64,000 nucleotides of DNA from Bradyrhizobium uaiense (GTDB lineage: Bacteria > Pseudomonadota > Alphaproteobacteria > Rhizobiales > Xanthobacteraceae). Position 1 is the first letter of the stretch. Each line of letters starts with the position of its first letter. The stretch covers positions 1-64,000 of the forward strand of contig NZ_VKHP01000004.1 of assembly GCF_010811875.1 (NCBI RefSeq). The letters run 5' to 3'. The notes below the pieces were generated by a model, which saw only the letters and a list, made by a program, of their open reading frames with translations, was not told where the DNA came from and made no database searches. Positions 1-10,403 of this stretch are shown one piece after another. A program made the position numbers and the translations under genes.

Positions 1-125
1 ACGCCCACCGAGGTCGGCGTCTTGAAATAGTTCATCAGCCTGTCCGCGAGCGGCGCACCGATCATCGCGCCGCCACCAAAGCCCATGATCGCCATGCCGG
101 TCGCCATGCCGCGGCGGTCGGGAAA
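1..125 (-). pseudogene. Inverted internal fragment of the adjacent MFS transporter
   Basis: Read on the minus strand from 125 to 1, this stretch gives 41 in-frame codons starting [19 protein letters not shown] and ending in [12 protein letters not shown]. This is the kind of segment that normally directly precedes the [10 protein letters not shown] segment encoded on the plus strand from 125 in OFA-family MFS transporters. The two halves of one protein therefore meet head to head at about 125. No start or stop codon lies inside the fragment. It is either a small genuine inversion that breaks the transporter or a fold-back artefact at a contig end; the window alone cannot decide. Confidence 0.75.
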
Positions 126-1123
126 CCTTCCTCACCATGGGCGCGATCTACTTCGTCTTCATGATGATCGGCGCGTTCCGCTATCGCATCCCGCCGGCCG
201 GCTGGCAGCCGGACGGCTGGACGCCGCCGGCCAAGTCCAACGCGATGATCTCGACCAGGAACGTGCATCTCGACAACGCGCACAAGACGCCGCAGTTCTG
301 GCTGATCTGGCTGGTGCTCTGCCTCAACGTGTCGGCGGGCATCGGGGTGATCGGCATGGCCTCGCCGATGCTGCAGGAGATATTCGCCGGCAAGCTGATC
401 GGGTTGCCCAATGTCGGCTTCAATGCGCTTGATGCCTCGCAGAAGGCGCAGATCGCGGCGATCGCCGCCGGCTTCGCCGGCCTGCTGTCGCTGTTCAACA
501 TCGGCGGCCGCTTCTTCTGGGCCTCGCTGTCGGACAAGATCGGCCGCAAGAACACCTATTACACGTTCTTCGTGCTCGGCATCGTGCTCTACGCGCTGGC
601 GCCGACCTTTGCCGCGATGGGCTCGAAGCTTCTGTTCGTGCTTGGCTTCGGCATCATCCTGTCGATGTATGGCGGCGGCTTCGCCACCGTGCCGGCCTAT
701 CTCGCCGACATGTTCGGCACCCAGTTCGTCGGCGCGATCCATGGCCGCCTGCTGACGGCATGGTCGACCGCCGGTATTATCGGCCCCGTGGTGGTGAACT
801 ACCTGCGCGATTTCCAACTAGCGGCCGGTGTGCCGCGCGACCAGCTCTACAACACGACGATGTATATCCTCTGCGCCATGCTGATTGCCGGCTTCATCTG
901 CAACTACCTGATCAAACCGGTCGATCCGAAGTGGCACATGAGCGACGCCGAGGTGGCGAAGCTGCAGGAAGCCACCGCGACTGGTGGCGCCGGACCGAGC
1001 GGATCGTTCGGTATCGGCAAGGGCGGTCTGGACGGCCGGGCGGCGCTGTTCTGGCTGTTCGTCGGAATTCCGCTGGCCTGGGGCATCTACATGACGCTGC
1101 TCAGCGCGGTCAAAATCCTCTGA
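125..1123 (+). CDS. MFS transporter, OFA (oxalate/formate antiporter-like) family, 5'-truncated
   Basis: In-frame coding runs from ACC at 125 (T-F-L-T-M) to TGA at 1121-1123, about 332 residues, the C-terminal two thirds of a roughly 12-helix transporter. Hydrophobic helices are clear, for example around [16 protein letters not shown]-type and [10 protein letters not shown] segments, and the cytoplasmic loop SDKIGRKN is the classic MFS motif after the seventh helix. The arrangement [11 protein letters not shown] followed by a final helix pair fits OFA-type carboxylate exchangers. The substrate cannot be read from sequence. The ATG at 137 is internal, not a true start: the preceding codons remain homologous-looking, and the expected upstream part lies inverted at 1-125. 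If the inversion is real the gene is a pseudogene; if it is an assembly fault the gene is intact in the genome. Confidence 0.8.
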   Translation, partial: TFLTMGAIYFVFMMIGAFRYRIPPAGWQPDGWTPPAKSNAMISTRNVHLDNAHKTPQFWLIWLVLCLNVSAGIGVIGMASPMLQEIFAGKLIGLPNVGFNALDASQKAQIAAIAAGFAGLLSLFNIGGRFFWASLSDKIGRKNTYYTFFVLGIVLYALAPTFAAMGSKLLFVLGFGIILSMYGGGFATVPAYLADMFGTQFVGAIHGRLLTAWSTAGIIGPVVVNYLRDFQLAAGVPRDQLYNTTMYILCAMLIAGFICNYLIKPVDPKWHMSDAEVAKLQEATATGGAGPSGSFGIGKGGLDGRAALFWLFVGIPLAWGIYMTLLSAVKIL

Positions 1124-1213
1124 TCGCGACGATCATCGCCGCGGGTCGCCGATGCTACGGCGCCTGCGGCATTCGTTTTATTCAATAAACAGAAATGGAA
1201 TTGGGGGATTTCA

Positions 1214-1489
1214 ATGGTTCGCACCCGGATTTGCCTTGCCGCCGCATTGCTCGCCGTCGGGCTTCATGCCGCCTCGGCCCAGACCGCGGCACCGGCCGCG
1301 CCGGCGCCGGCCGCCACCACGGCCAAGCCGTCGAAGATCAAGCTGACGATGGAGAAACTGAAGGCCATGAAAGCGCAGTGGCACGCCAACAAGCCCAAGC
1401 TCAAGGCCTGCCGCAAAGAGGTGAAGCAGAAGGGACTGATCGGCGACGACCGCTGGTTCTATATCTCGGACTGCATGACCAAGACCTGA
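1214..1489 (+). CDS. Small secreted protein with a PsiF-like C-terminus
   Basis: A 91-residue protein. It has an N-terminal signal peptide (basic MVRTR, hydrophobic LAAALLAVGL, likely cleavage after ASA), then an Ala/Pro/Thr-rich linker and a basic helical region. The C-terminal part (KLKACRKEVKQKGLIGDDR, then a second cysteine in SDCM) resembles the short repeat of PsiF-type periplasmic proteins, where two cysteines bracket a K-G-L-x-G-D-x-R segment. The similarity is by eye only. A purine-rich ribosome site (GGGGGA) lies 7 bases before the ATG. It stands alone between the transporter and a long inverted repeat. Function unknown; probably periplasmic. Confidence 0.75.
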   Translation: MVRTRICLAAALLAVGLHAASAQTAAPAAPAPAATTAKPSKIKLTMEKLKAMKAQWHANKPKLKACRKEVKQKGLIGDDRWFYISDCMTKT

Positions 1490-1540
1490 GGCCGCTCTGA
1501 ATACGTTGAACATTGAGTGGAGAGAGCGCGCCGTGCGGCA

Positions 1541-1772
1541 CCCCTCTCCCTAGCCCTCCCCCGCAAGGGGGGAGGGAACCCTTCCGCCGGTGACTCCCTT
1601 ACACATTCGATGCCGAGATCGTCCGAGACCTGGTCGGTGCTCGCAGCACTCGTGTGCATGACAGACCTTGCAGCTATTCAAACATCGTCTGCGCTTCTTG
1701 CGCGGCGCAACGTAAGGTGAGCACGCTGATCAGACTCCCTCCCCCCTTGCGGGGGAGGGCTAGGGAGAGGGG
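1541..1772. repeat. Perfect 37-bp inverted repeat pair flanking 158 bp
   Basis: The left arm at 1541-1577 (starting cccctctccctagccctccc) is the exact reverse complement of the right arm at 1736-1772. Each arm is itself partly palindromic around gcaagggg. The 158 bases between hold no convincing gene. Together with the flanks this accounts for the 329-base gap between the small secreted protein and the end of lon. The pair could fold as one large stem and terminate both converging transcripts, or be two opposed copies of a dispersed intergenic repeat. Confidence 0.9.
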
Positions 1773-1818
1773 TAAGCCCCGGGCGAGATGATCAACGCCC
1801 AGCGTTATCTGCCGCCAC

Positions 1819-4197
<2,379 letters not shown>

Positions 4198-4208
4198 ATC
4201 GAAATCCC

Positions 4209-4616
4209 TCAGCTCGATTTTCCGAGCCGCAGGCCGACGCAGCCATGCGCGGCAAAGCGGCTGATGGTGTAGCGGCCGGTCGGCAGCGCGATGCGGCGCT
4301 CGAAGCGGCCCTGCGGCAGCTCGAGGCGCAGGATGCGGGCGTTGCGGAGCTCGGAGGGCAAAGTGCGGCGGCCGGAGATCACCAGCGTGCCGCCGTCGAG
4401 CGCGGCCTCGACCTCGTCGGGATCGACCCCCGGCAGCGCGACCAGGATCAGGATCTCCTCCTCGGTCTCGATCACGTCCATCGGCGGTTCCCAGCTCGGC
4501 TCGCTGGTTTCCCCGCGCGGGTGCAAATTGAGGAAGCTCTGGTGCAATCGTTCGGCGCGGGCGAGCGCCTCGATCGCATCCGTCAGCATCCAGTTGATCT
4601 GATCCTTGGGCCGCAT
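4209..4616 (-). CDS. Hsp20/alpha-crystallin family small heat-shock protein
   Basis: 135 residues. Small heat-shock proteins hold unfolding clients in a refoldable state without ATP. The centre and C-terminal half form an alpha-crystallin domain: a D-V-I-E-T start, ILVALPGVDPDEVEAAL and the strand GTLVISGRR, followed by LELPQGRFERRIALPTG, the usual P-x-G-x-F-x-R pattern. The N-terminal segment is short. The classic C-terminal I-x-I/V anchor is not obvious; the end reads GLRLGKSS, which may limit large oligomers. A GTGGAG ribosome site precedes the ATG. The stop lies 11 bases before lon, so both are probably one transcript coupling chaperone holding with proteolysis. No sigma-32 or EcfG promoter could be identified upstream. 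Confidence 0.92.
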   Translation of the reverse strand: MRPKDQINWMLTDAIEALARAERLHQSFLNLHPRGETSEPSWEPPMDVIETEEEILILVALPGVDPDEVEAALDGGTLVISGRRTLPSELRNARILRLELPQGRFERRIALPTGRYTISRFAAHGCVGLRLGKSS

Positions 4617-4795
4617 GGGCAGTCTCCACGTCGCATTGGGAGGCGAGGTTACCGGTCTTGCCGCCGACCGTAAACCGGCCTCTGGTGCCGCCGATCGAGG
4701 GTAAAATTGTCCGTAATGTCACGATTTGCAGCATGGCTGGGATGCGCCGCTGCGCTCTGCTCCGGGCCAGAATGGCTCGATGTTCTGATCGCTGC

Positions 4796-5812
4796 CTACA
4801 GCCAGCCGGAACGCCTGAACTGCCAGAACAGCGCGCCGCATGCGACCAGCATCAGGCCCATCACGACGAAATAACTGTACTCCCATTGCAGCTCCGGAAT
4901 GTACTTGAAATTCATGCCGTAGATGCCGGCGACGGCGGTCGGCACCGCCACGATCGCAAGCCATGAGGCGAGCTTCTTGGAGATCGCGGTTTCCTGCGCC
5001 TGACCGACCAGCAGGCTTGCCTCAAATGCAAAGGCGAGCACCTCGCGCAGTGAATCGATGCGTTCCTGGATGGTGCGGACGTGGTCCGTGACATCACGGA
5101 ACAGCGGCCGCATCGTCTCGCGCACCATCGGCAGGTTGTCGCGCTCCAGCCTGCGGCAGACCTCCACCAGCGGCCCGACCGCGTTGCGTAGCCGCAGCAG
5201 GTCGCGCCGCAGCAGATAGAGCCGCTCGATCTGTGCCCGCGTCATCGCGCTCGCCAGCACCTCCGCCTCCATCGCCTCGACCTCCTCCTGGATCGTCTCG
5301 AGCACCGGTGAGTAGTTGTCGACGATGAAATCGAGGATGGCATAGAGGATGTAGTCCTCGCCCCGGGCGAGAGCGCGCGGGCAGCTCTCGCAACGCTCGC
5401 GGACCGGCGTGTAGGAGGTCGAGGCGCCGTGGCGAACGGAGACGATGTAGCCCTCGCCGACGAACAGGTGCGTCTCGCCGAACGAGATGCTCTCGCCCTC
5501 GAGCTGCGCGGTGCGTGCCACGATGAACAGCGCATCACCGTATTGTTCGATCTTCGGACGCTGATGCGCATGATCCGCATCTTCGATCGCGAGGTCGTGC
5601 AGCTGGAATTGTCGCTGCAGGCTGCTCAGCAGCGTCATGTCGGGCTCGTGCAGGCCGATCCACACGACATGATCCGGCTTGTTGCGCCAGCTCGCGGCCT
5701 CATCGATCGCGATATTGGCCACGCGTCGTCCCTCGACATAGACGCCTGCCGCGACCACGCCATCGGCGTGGACCGGCCCGGCGGTTGCGACAGTTGGCGA
5801 TACGAGGTTCAT
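4796..5812 (-). CDS. corA: CorA-family divalent cation transporter
   Basis: 338 residues from the ATG at 5812. CorA proteins are pentameric inner-membrane channels for Mg2+ (some Co2+, Ni2+ or Zn2+). The large cytoplasmic N-terminal domain includes the long helix around ILDFIVDNYSPVLETI. The signature YGMNF follows the first transmembrane helix (WLAIVAVPTAVAGI) and is followed by a second helix (SYFVVMGLMLVACGALFW) and a basic C-terminus. A GTG three codons upstream (5821) is in frame, but the GAGGGTGAAG ribosome site fits the ATG better because it overlaps that GTG. It stands alone, with a 14-bp palindrome 18 bases upstream of the start. Mg2+ is the likeliest substrate; zinc efflux (ZntB-like) is possible. 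Confidence 0.92.
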   Translation of the reverse strand: MNLVSPTVATAGPVHADGVVAAGVYVEGRRVANIAIDEAASWRNKPDHVVWIGLHEPDMTLLSSLQRQFQLHDLAIEDADHAHQRPKIEQYGDALFIVARTAQLEGESISFGETHLFVGEGYIVSVRHGASTSYTPVRERCESCPRALARGEDYILYAILDFIVDNYSPVLETIQEEVEAMEAEVLASAMTRAQIERLYLLRRDLLRLRNAVGPLVEVCRRLERDNLPMVRETMRPLFRDVTDHVRTIQERIDSLREVLAFAFEASLLVGQAQETAISKKLASWLAIVAVPTAVAGIYGMNFKYIPELQWEYSYFVVMGLMLVACGALFWQFRRSGWL

Positions 5813-5830
5813 GGTCTTCACCCTCGGTGA

Positions 5831-5844
5831 TCAAGCCCGCTTGA
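5831..5844. promoter_or_regulatory. Short palindrome upstream of corA
   Basis: TCAAGC-cc-GCTTGA is a perfect 14-bp dyad placed 18 bases upstream of the corA ATG, where a repressor could overlap the leader or promoter. It does not match the FNR/FixK consensus TTGAT-N4-ATCAA. No regulator is assigned. Confidence 0.35.
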
Positions 5845-5960
5845 CGCTGTTTGCTGTCGAAAGGCTAGCACTGAATGGGCGCTGGTCAACACGGCCAGCG
5901 ACATTGCGTTCCGGCCTGTACGGGGCGGCACATCCGGTCCCATCGCAGGTTGGCCGGTCT

Positions 5961-5979
5961 TTATGCGACTCCTATGTCG
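5961..5979 (+). promoter_or_regulatory. Recurrent TTAT-N4-CTCCTAT motif, copy 1
   Basis: TTATGCGACTCCTATGTCG lies about 93 bases before the 6072 start. It closely matches elements at 10081-10097 (minus), 10961-10980 (minus) and 11139-11157 (plus), all in leader regions of separate transcripts. The element may be a regulator site or core promoter. This identification rests only on the shared sequence. Confidence 0.4.
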
Positions 5980-6071
5980 CGCCGCGGCGTGTCCTCTCGA
6001 ATTCCTACGGACTTCCCAGCATCTATGGCGTGACGCGGTGCGTTCGCGCGCCGCCAACAGGAAGGTGGGAC

Positions 6072-6347
6072 ATGACCTTGCTCCACGTACACGATGTCCG
6101 GCCGCACGGTTCGGCCGGTGCCATGCCTCTGGTGCTGCGGCGGACCATCCGGCGGATCGGCCTCGCCTTCAGGACGCTTCACCGCGCCATCGCCGCGGCA
6201 AAAATCCACCGGCTGCGCAACGAGCTGTTGCTGCATCGCGGGCATGAGGACTGGGCACGGACCCATCTCAACGTCGGCATGCCCGGCGGCGATGCCGAGA
6301 GATATCCGCGGGCGCCGGTCGTGCTCGGCGAGAAGTGGGACTACTGA
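6072..6347 (+). CDS. Small unknown basic protein
   Basis: 91 residues, not recognised. The ATG at 6072 follows a strong AGGAAGG ribosome site (6059-6065). The N-terminus is mildly hydrophobic (MTLLHVHD), followed by a basic amphipathic helix (LRRTIRRIGLAFRTLHRAI, continuing AAAKIHRLRNELLLHRG) and a polar tail with a Gly-Asp/Pro-rich stretch ending VVLGEKWDY. There is no cysteine, clear signal peptide or transmembrane span. The following gene starts one base after the stop, so the two are probably co-transcribed. Codon use matches neighbours. The recurrent TTAT...CCTAT motif lies upstream. Confidence 0.65.
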   Translation: MTLLHVHDVRPHGSAGAMPLVLRRTIRRIGLAFRTLHRAIAAAKIHRLRNELLLHRGHEDWARTHLNVGMPGGDAERYPRAPVVLGEKWDY

Positions 6348-6348
6348 G

Positions 6349-6513
6349 ATGCGCGCAGTTGTATTCATCGCGTCCCTGCTGCGCAGCGCCGCAGAGGGGC
6401 TGCTCAAATTCTTCGCCTGGATCGGCGAGGAGCCGATCAGCGTCTACCGGCCCGAAGCCCATTATATGCGCGGCCCCGGACCTGCGTGGCGGGCCAAGCA
6501 TCACGGGCATTAG
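6349..6513 (+). CDS. Small unknown protein following 6072
   Basis: 54 residues, not recognised. The N-terminus is hydrophobic (VVFIASLLRSAAEGLLKFFAWI) and could be a membrane-associated helix. The C-terminal half is polar, with EPISVYRPEAHYM and an RAKHHGH end. The start codon lies one base after the preceding stop, and the ribosome site (GAGAAGTGGGA) sits inside that gene, which argues for translational coupling. It converges with the slipin gene, whose stop lies 10 bases away. Function unknown. Confidence 0.6.
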   Translation: MRAVVFIASLLRSAAEGLLKFFAWIGEEPISVYRPEAHYMRGPGPAWRAKHHGH

Positions 6514-6522
6514 CAATTGCGA

Positions 6523-7284
6523 TCACGTCGCCTCGCTACGGCGCGTGAGGTGATCGAGCAAATTCATCGGGAGCGGGAAGACCACGGTCGAGGAGCGCTC
6601 GCCGGCAATGTCATGCAGCGCGGCGAAATAGCGGAGCTGCATCGCCTGCGGCTCCTGGGCGAGGATCCGCCCGGCCTCGACCAGCTTCTCGGCGGCCTGC
6701 TGCTCGCCCATCGCGTTGATCACCTTGGCGCGCCGCAGCCGCTCTGCCTCGGCCTGCTTGGCGATCGCCCGCACCATGGTTTCGTTGATATCGATGTCCT
6801 TGATCTCGACCGCGTTGACCTTGATACCCCAGACGTCGGTCTGCTTGTCGAGGGTCTCCTGGATATCGGCGTTCAGCCGGTCGCGTTCCGCCAGCATCTC
6901 GTCGAGCTCGTGCTTGCCGAGCACCGAGCGCAGCGTGGTCTGGGCCAGCTGGCTGGTCGCAGCCATGTAGTCGCTGACCTTGATGATGGCGCGCTCGGGG
7001 TCGACGATGCGGAAGTAGAGAACGGCGTTGACCTTGACCGAGACGTTGTCGCGAGAAATTACGTCCTGCGGCGGCACCACCTGCACCACCACCCTGAGAT
7101 CGACCTTCACCAGCTGCTGCACAACCGGAATCAGGATGATGAGCCCGGGACCCTTCACCCCGGTGAAACGACCCAGCGTGAAGATGACGCCGCGCTCATA
7201 TTCGCGCAGCACGCGCACGGCCTGGGTCAGGAATATGATGATCAGCAACGCGATCGCCGCATAGGTGAAATAATCAAGCATCAT
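6523..7284 (-). CDS. Slipin/stomatin-like SPFH (band 7) membrane protein
   Basis: 253 residues. One N-terminal transmembrane helix ([19 protein letters not shown]) is followed by the SPFH domain: [45 protein letters not shown], then [12 protein letters not shown] and [15 protein letters not shown] helical tail rich in Ala, Glu and Arg follows ([14 protein letters not shown]). Slipins oligomerise in membrane microdomains. In bacteria the gene is typically next to an NfeD protease, as here: the start overlaps the nfeD stop by 4 bases (ATGA). The published archaeal pair shows the protease cleaving the stomatin partner, so the two probably act together in membrane quality control. That role is inferred for this organism. 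Confidence 0.93.
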   Translation of the reverse strand: MMLDYFTYAAIALLIIIFLTQAVRVLREYERGVIFTLGRFTGVKGPGLIILIPVVQQLVKVDLRVVVQVVPPQDVISRDNVSVKVNAVLYFRIVDPERAIIKVSDYMAATSQLAQTTLRSVLGKHELDEMLAERDRLNADIQETLDKQTDVWGIKVNAVEIKDIDINETMVRAIAKQAEAERLRRAKVINAMGEQQAAEKLVEAGRILAQEPQAMQLRYFAALHDIAGERSSTVVFPLPMNLLDHLTRRSEAT

Positions 7285-8678
7285 GCTTTACCTCCCTGGC
7301 CGGCGGCGGCCGGCGCACGCCGCACCACCAGCGTCAGATCGACGATGTTGGCGACCTCGACCGTCTCTCCGGCCCTGAATGTCTCGGTGCCGCGCGCCTG
7401 CCAGCGTTCACCATTGGTGAAGACGTGGCCTGACGTCTCGGTCCAGTCGAGCACCTCGGCCGATAGCCCGCGCATGGCTTGCGCGCCAAGGCGGATCGGG
7501 CCGTTGCGCGCGCGGCGCAGCGCGCCGAGCACGACGAGAACGAGGCCTGCGAACATCGCCGCGACGATGCAGATCACCGACCATGACAGGTGGTATCCGG
7601 GCGCCTCGATCCGAAACAGCATGGCGGCGCCAAGCACGAAGGCGACGATGCCGCCGAGGCCGATCACGACGGTCGGGTTGAACGCCTCGATCGCAAGCAG
7701 CGCGATCCCGACCAGCATCAGGGCGAAGCCGGCATAGTTGATCGGCAGCATGTTGAGTGCATAGAGGCCGAGCAGCAGGCAGATCGTCCCGACGACCCCA
7801 GGCGCCACGGCACCGGGCGACATGAACTCGAATATCAGGCCGTAGATGCCGACCATCAGCAGGACGAACGCGATGTTGGGGTCGGTGACGACCGCCAGTG
7901 CGCGCGAGAGCCAGGTGGGGTCGATGGCTTCGATCACGGCATCCTTGGTCGCCAGGCGCTGTGTCTTGCCGCCGGCAAGCTCCACCGTGTGGCCGTCGAT
8001 CTGCCTCAGCAGGTCGGCCGGATCGCGCGCGGTAAACTCGATGACATTGGCTTGCAATGCGGCGTTGGTGCTGAGGGTGGCAGCATCGCGGACCGCCTTC
8101 TCGGCCCAGTCGGCATTGCGGCCGCGCAGTTCGGCGAGGCTGCGGATGAAGGCAACGGCATCGTTCGTCACCTTCGCCGTCATGGCATCCTTGGTCTCGG
8201 ACGCGCTGCCGCCGTCTTTCTGATCCTTGCCACCCTTGTCCGGGGGGCTGCCCGGCAGGCCCGGCATCGGGCCGCCAATCTGGACCGGCGTCGCGGCGCC
8301 GATATTGGTGCCAGGCGCCATCGCGGCAAGATGGGTCGCATAGAGGATATAGGTCCCGGCGCTCGCGGCGTGGGCGCCGGAGGGCGCAACATAGCCGACG
8401 ACGGGAACGGGCGAGGCCAGCACGTCGGTGATGATCTCGCGCATGCTGGTGCTGAGACCGCCCGGTGTGTTCAGGCGCAGGATGACGATCTCGGCGCGCC
8501 GTTCGGCGGCCTTGGCCAGAGCATCTTTGACGTAACTGGCCGATGCCGGCCCGATCGCGCCGTCGATTGAAATGGTCAGGGCAAGATGGCTGTTGTCCGC
8601 GGCCGCGCCGGGACGGATGGAGAAAACCAGAGCGACCAGGACGGTCGCCATAACGAGAGCCGCCTTGAGGGTCTGCAC
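7281..8678 (-). CDS. nfeD: NfeD-family membrane-bound serine protease (long form)
   Basis: 465 residues from the GTG at 8678. A second GTG at 8687 is in frame, but the AAGGGAG ribosome site is spaced correctly only for 8678. Architecture: signal peptide or anchor ([20 protein letters not shown]); ClpP-class domain with LRLNTPGG and the nucleophile serine in HAASAGTYI; a low-complexity Gly/Pro/Lys/Asp insert; the probable general-base lysine in WAEKAVRDA; several transmembrane helices (for example [15 protein letters not shown]); and a C-terminal OB-fold NfeD domain ending near TLVVRRAP. Upstream of slipin in the same operon. Family members cleave hydrophobic stretches of membrane proteins. 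The name comes from nodulation formation efficiency, but a nodulation role here is not shown. Confidence 0.92.
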   Translation of the reverse strand: MQTLKAALVMATVLVALVFSIRPGAAADNSHLALTISIDGAIGPASASYVKDALAKAAERRAEIVILRLNTPGGLSTSMREIITDVLASPVPVVGYVAPSGAHAASAGTYILYATHLAAMAPGTNIGAATPVQIGGPMPGLPGSPPDKGGKDQKDGGSASETKDAMTAKVTNDAVAFIRSLAELRGRNADWAEKAVRDAATLSTNAALQANVIEFTARDPADLLRQIDGHTVELAGGKTQRLATKDAVIEAIDPTWLSRALAVVTDPNIAFVLLMVGIYGLIFEFMSPGAVAPGVVGTICLLLGLYALNMLPINYAGFALMLVGIALLAIEAFNPTVVIGLGGIVAFVLGAAMLFRIEAPGYHLSWSVICIVAAMFAGLVLVVLGALRRARNGPIRLGAQAMRGLSAEVLDWTETSGHVFTNGERWQARGTETFRAGETVEVANIVDLTLVVRRAPAAAGQGGKA

Positions 8679-8794
8679 GGCAAGCACTCCCTTGCCGTGG
8701 ATATGGGGCGCCGTCCGGGAACCTCAATATGGCGCGGTGTCACGGAGCCGTGCGTGGCTCCTATTGTGCATTGCGATGGCTCGCGTCGCGGCTT

Positions 8795-9736
8795 TCATTT
8801 TGCTTCCGCCAGATAGTCATCGGCGATGTCGGTCATCGCCTGCGCGATCTCGGCCTTCGCCTGCGCCTCCAGCTGAACGATCGGCAGCCGCGTCGCCGGC
8901 TGCATGAAGCCCAATAATGCCAGCGCGAATTTCAGGGCAGCGGGATGGTCGCGTTCCAGCAGTGTCGCAAGCGGCGTCAGCCGCCGGTGCAGCTCGCGCG
9001 CCTGATGCAATCGCCCGGCGCGGAGATGCCGGGCCACGGCCACACACAGATCGGGCGCAAGGTTCGCCACGGTGGAAATGCAGCCATGACCGCCAGCTGC
9101 GAGATGCGCCAGCGAAATGGTGTCGTCGCCGGTCAGCATCCGGAATGTCGCCGGCAGGCGTGGGCGCAGGCGCGTAAGCCGGCCGATGTCGCCGCTGCTG
9201 TCGCGCAGGCCCACGATTTGCGGCGAAGCTGCCAACTCGACCAGCGTCTCGTCGACCAGGCCTTTCACTGTTCGAGACGGAATGTCGTGCAGGATCACTG
9301 GCAAGGTCGTGGCCGCGGCGACGGCGCGGAAATGCGCCGCCATGCCCTGTGGCATCGGCTTGTTGTAGTAAGGCACGACCGACAATATGGCGTCGGCACC
9401 GGCTGCTTCCGCGGCGGCCGTGAACGTGACGGCACGATCCGTCGCGTTCGACCCGGCGCCGGCGATGATGCGGACCCGCTTGCGTGCGACGCGGTCGGCG
9501 ATGCGGACCAGCTGCGTGCGCTCCGCGGGCTCGAGCGTCGAGCTCTCACCTGCAGTCTCGCCGACCACCAGTGCCGTGGCGCCGGCCGCGATCTGGCGCT
9601 CGCACAGCCGGCCGAACGCTTCGGTGTCGATTTCGTCCCGGTGATTGAAGGGGGTCGGAAGATCGGGGATGAAGCCCGACAGCCATTCGCCCGAATCCGG
9701 ACGCGACGCCGCTATCGAAGTCACATTTGAAGTCAT
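8795..9736 (-). CDS. DapA/NanA-family TIM-barrel protein lacking the Schiff-base lysine
   Basis: 313 residues, the usual length of dihydrodipicolinate synthase and N-acetylneuraminate lyase relatives. The family fold is clear: PTPFNHRDEID near the N-terminus, GETAGESSTL, IAGAGSNATDRAV, VVPYYNKPMPQG and LTGDDTISLAHLAAGGHG. Two catalytic positions are changed. The active-site tyrosine of L-Y-N-x-P-S-R-T is histidine (ILHDIPSRT), and the lysine that forms the enzyme-substrate imine, normally in I-K-D/E-x-S/T-G-D, is arginine (VGLRDSSGD; CGC codon near 9207). Ordinary aldolase or DapA chemistry is therefore unlikely, and it should not be annotated as dapA. It lies 9 bases after the small gene at 9746 in the same direction, and no good ribosome site is visible before the ATG. 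Confidence 0.88.
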   Translation of the reverse strand: MTSNVTSIAASRPDSGEWLSGFIPDLPTPFNHRDEIDTEAFGRLCERQIAAGATALVVGETAGESSTLEPAERTQLVRIADRVARKRVRIIAGAGSNATDRAVTFTAAAEAAGADAILSVVPYYNKPMPQGMAAHFRAVAAATTLPVILHDIPSRTVKGLVDETLVELAASPQIVGLRDSSGDIGRLTRLRPRLPATFRMLTGDDTISLAHLAAGGHGCISTVANLAPDLCVAVARHLRAGRLHQARELHRRLTPLATLLERDHPAALKFALALLGFMQPATRLPIVQLEAQAKAEIAQAMTDIADDYLAEAK

Positions 9737-9745
9737 GGGGGTGGC

Positions 9746-10000
9746 TTAGGCCACGCGGCTTGCGGGGAGGCTTGCGGTCTCGCCGCGCATATCGAGCTCG
9801 ATCTCGCGCGACAGCTCGACGATCATTTCGGGGTGCTGGCCGTTCTCGAACAGCGCGTATTTGACGGCCTGGGCGCGATTGACGAACAGGCCGCCATAGA
9901 GGCCGTTCTGCTGCTGGGCGACCCATTGGCCGCGGTGGTTGCGGCCGATGAAGACAATGGTGGACGCTGCGCTACACAAGGGAGGTTCGACGAATTTCAC
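9746..10000 (-). CDS. Small conserved-looking protein of unknown function
   Basis: 84 residues from the GTG at 10000, chosen because AAGGA lies about 10 bases upstream. The frame extends further, but without a ribosome site. The protein begins VKFVEPPLCSAASTIVFIGR, continues HRGQWVAQQQNGLYGGLFVN, and ends with a segment containing EMIVELSREIELDM. The pattern of alternating strands plus a helix (AQAVKYALFENG) suggests a small alpha/beta domain. No signal or membrane span. It lies 9 bases before the DapA-like gene and may be co-transcribed with it. A copy of the recurrent CTCCTAT motif lies about 81 bases upstream. Function unknown. Confidence 0.65.
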   Translation of the reverse strand: MKFVEPPLCSAASTIVFIGRNHRGQWVAQQQNGLYGGLFVNRAQAVKYALFENGQHPEMIVELSREIELDMRGETASLPASRVA

Positions 10001-10080
10001 TGTGGTCGTCCTTAAGGTGGAAGTCACGCGTTCAATGTCTGTCTTGCCGGATATGAAATCGAGCACGAGCGAGCAGCGAC

Positions 10081-10097
10081 TTCATAGGAGCGGCATA
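10081..10097 (-). promoter_or_regulatory. Recurrent TTAT-N4-CTCCTAT motif, copy 2
   Basis: On the minus strand this reads TATGCCGCTCCTATGAA, which differs from copy 1 over the same span at only a few positions. A second partial copy, ATCCTATG, sits immediately upstream. It lies 81-97 bases before the GTG at 10000. Confidence 0.38.
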
Positions 10098-10114
10098 GGA
10101 TTTCATGGGATGGT

Positions 10115-10390
10115 TCAGAGGCGCTGGACGATGCCGGTGCCGAGCGCGCACAGCGCGACATAGGCGGTCATCTCGTCCCAGTGATTGAGGTTTGCGGCAA
10201 ACGGCATTTCCCGTTTGGCAATCCCGGCGAAGGCGCAGATCACGGCCGACATCAAGAGCAGCGTGACGAGGCCCCTGCCGAAGCCGGCGCCGGCGAACGC
10301 CGCGAAGCCGATCATGATGGCAAGCCGGAAGCCGAACCGGACCATGACTTGGATCGACGGCAGTTGCCGCGGCAATTGTTTGGTGTTCAC
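10115..10390 (-). CDS. Small inner-membrane protein of unknown function
   Basis: 91 residues from a GTG at 10390, which starts 13 bases after the stop of the upstream gene. Two to three hydrophobic segments are visible (LAIMIGFAAFAGAGFG, LVTLLLMSAVICAFAGI and a weaker C-terminal YVALCALGTGIV), so it is probably a two- or three-helix membrane protein. The N-terminus is basic and polar (VNTKQLPRQLPS). No motif recognised. A later ATG (MVRFGFRL) is a possible alternative start because the ribosome site before the GTG is weak. Probably in an operon with the 10404-10868 gene. Confidence 0.55.
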   Translation of the reverse strand: MNTKQLPRQLPSIQVMVRFGFRLAIMIGFAAFAGAGFGRGLVTLLLMSAVICAFAGIAKREMPFAANLNHWDEMTAYVALCALGTGIVQRL

Positions 10391-10403
10391 GGCTGCGCCG
10401 CCG

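Noticed and set aside
4209-4734. N-terminal extension of Lon beyond the 4197 ATG
   Set aside because: It would overlap the whole hsp20 gene, and the extra residues are Arg/Pro-rich shadow sequence; the ATG right after the hsp20 stop fits the family start.
8795-9736. Annotation as dapA (lysine biosynthesis)
   Set aside because: The imine-forming lysine and catalytic tyrosine are both replaced, so the fold does not justify the name.
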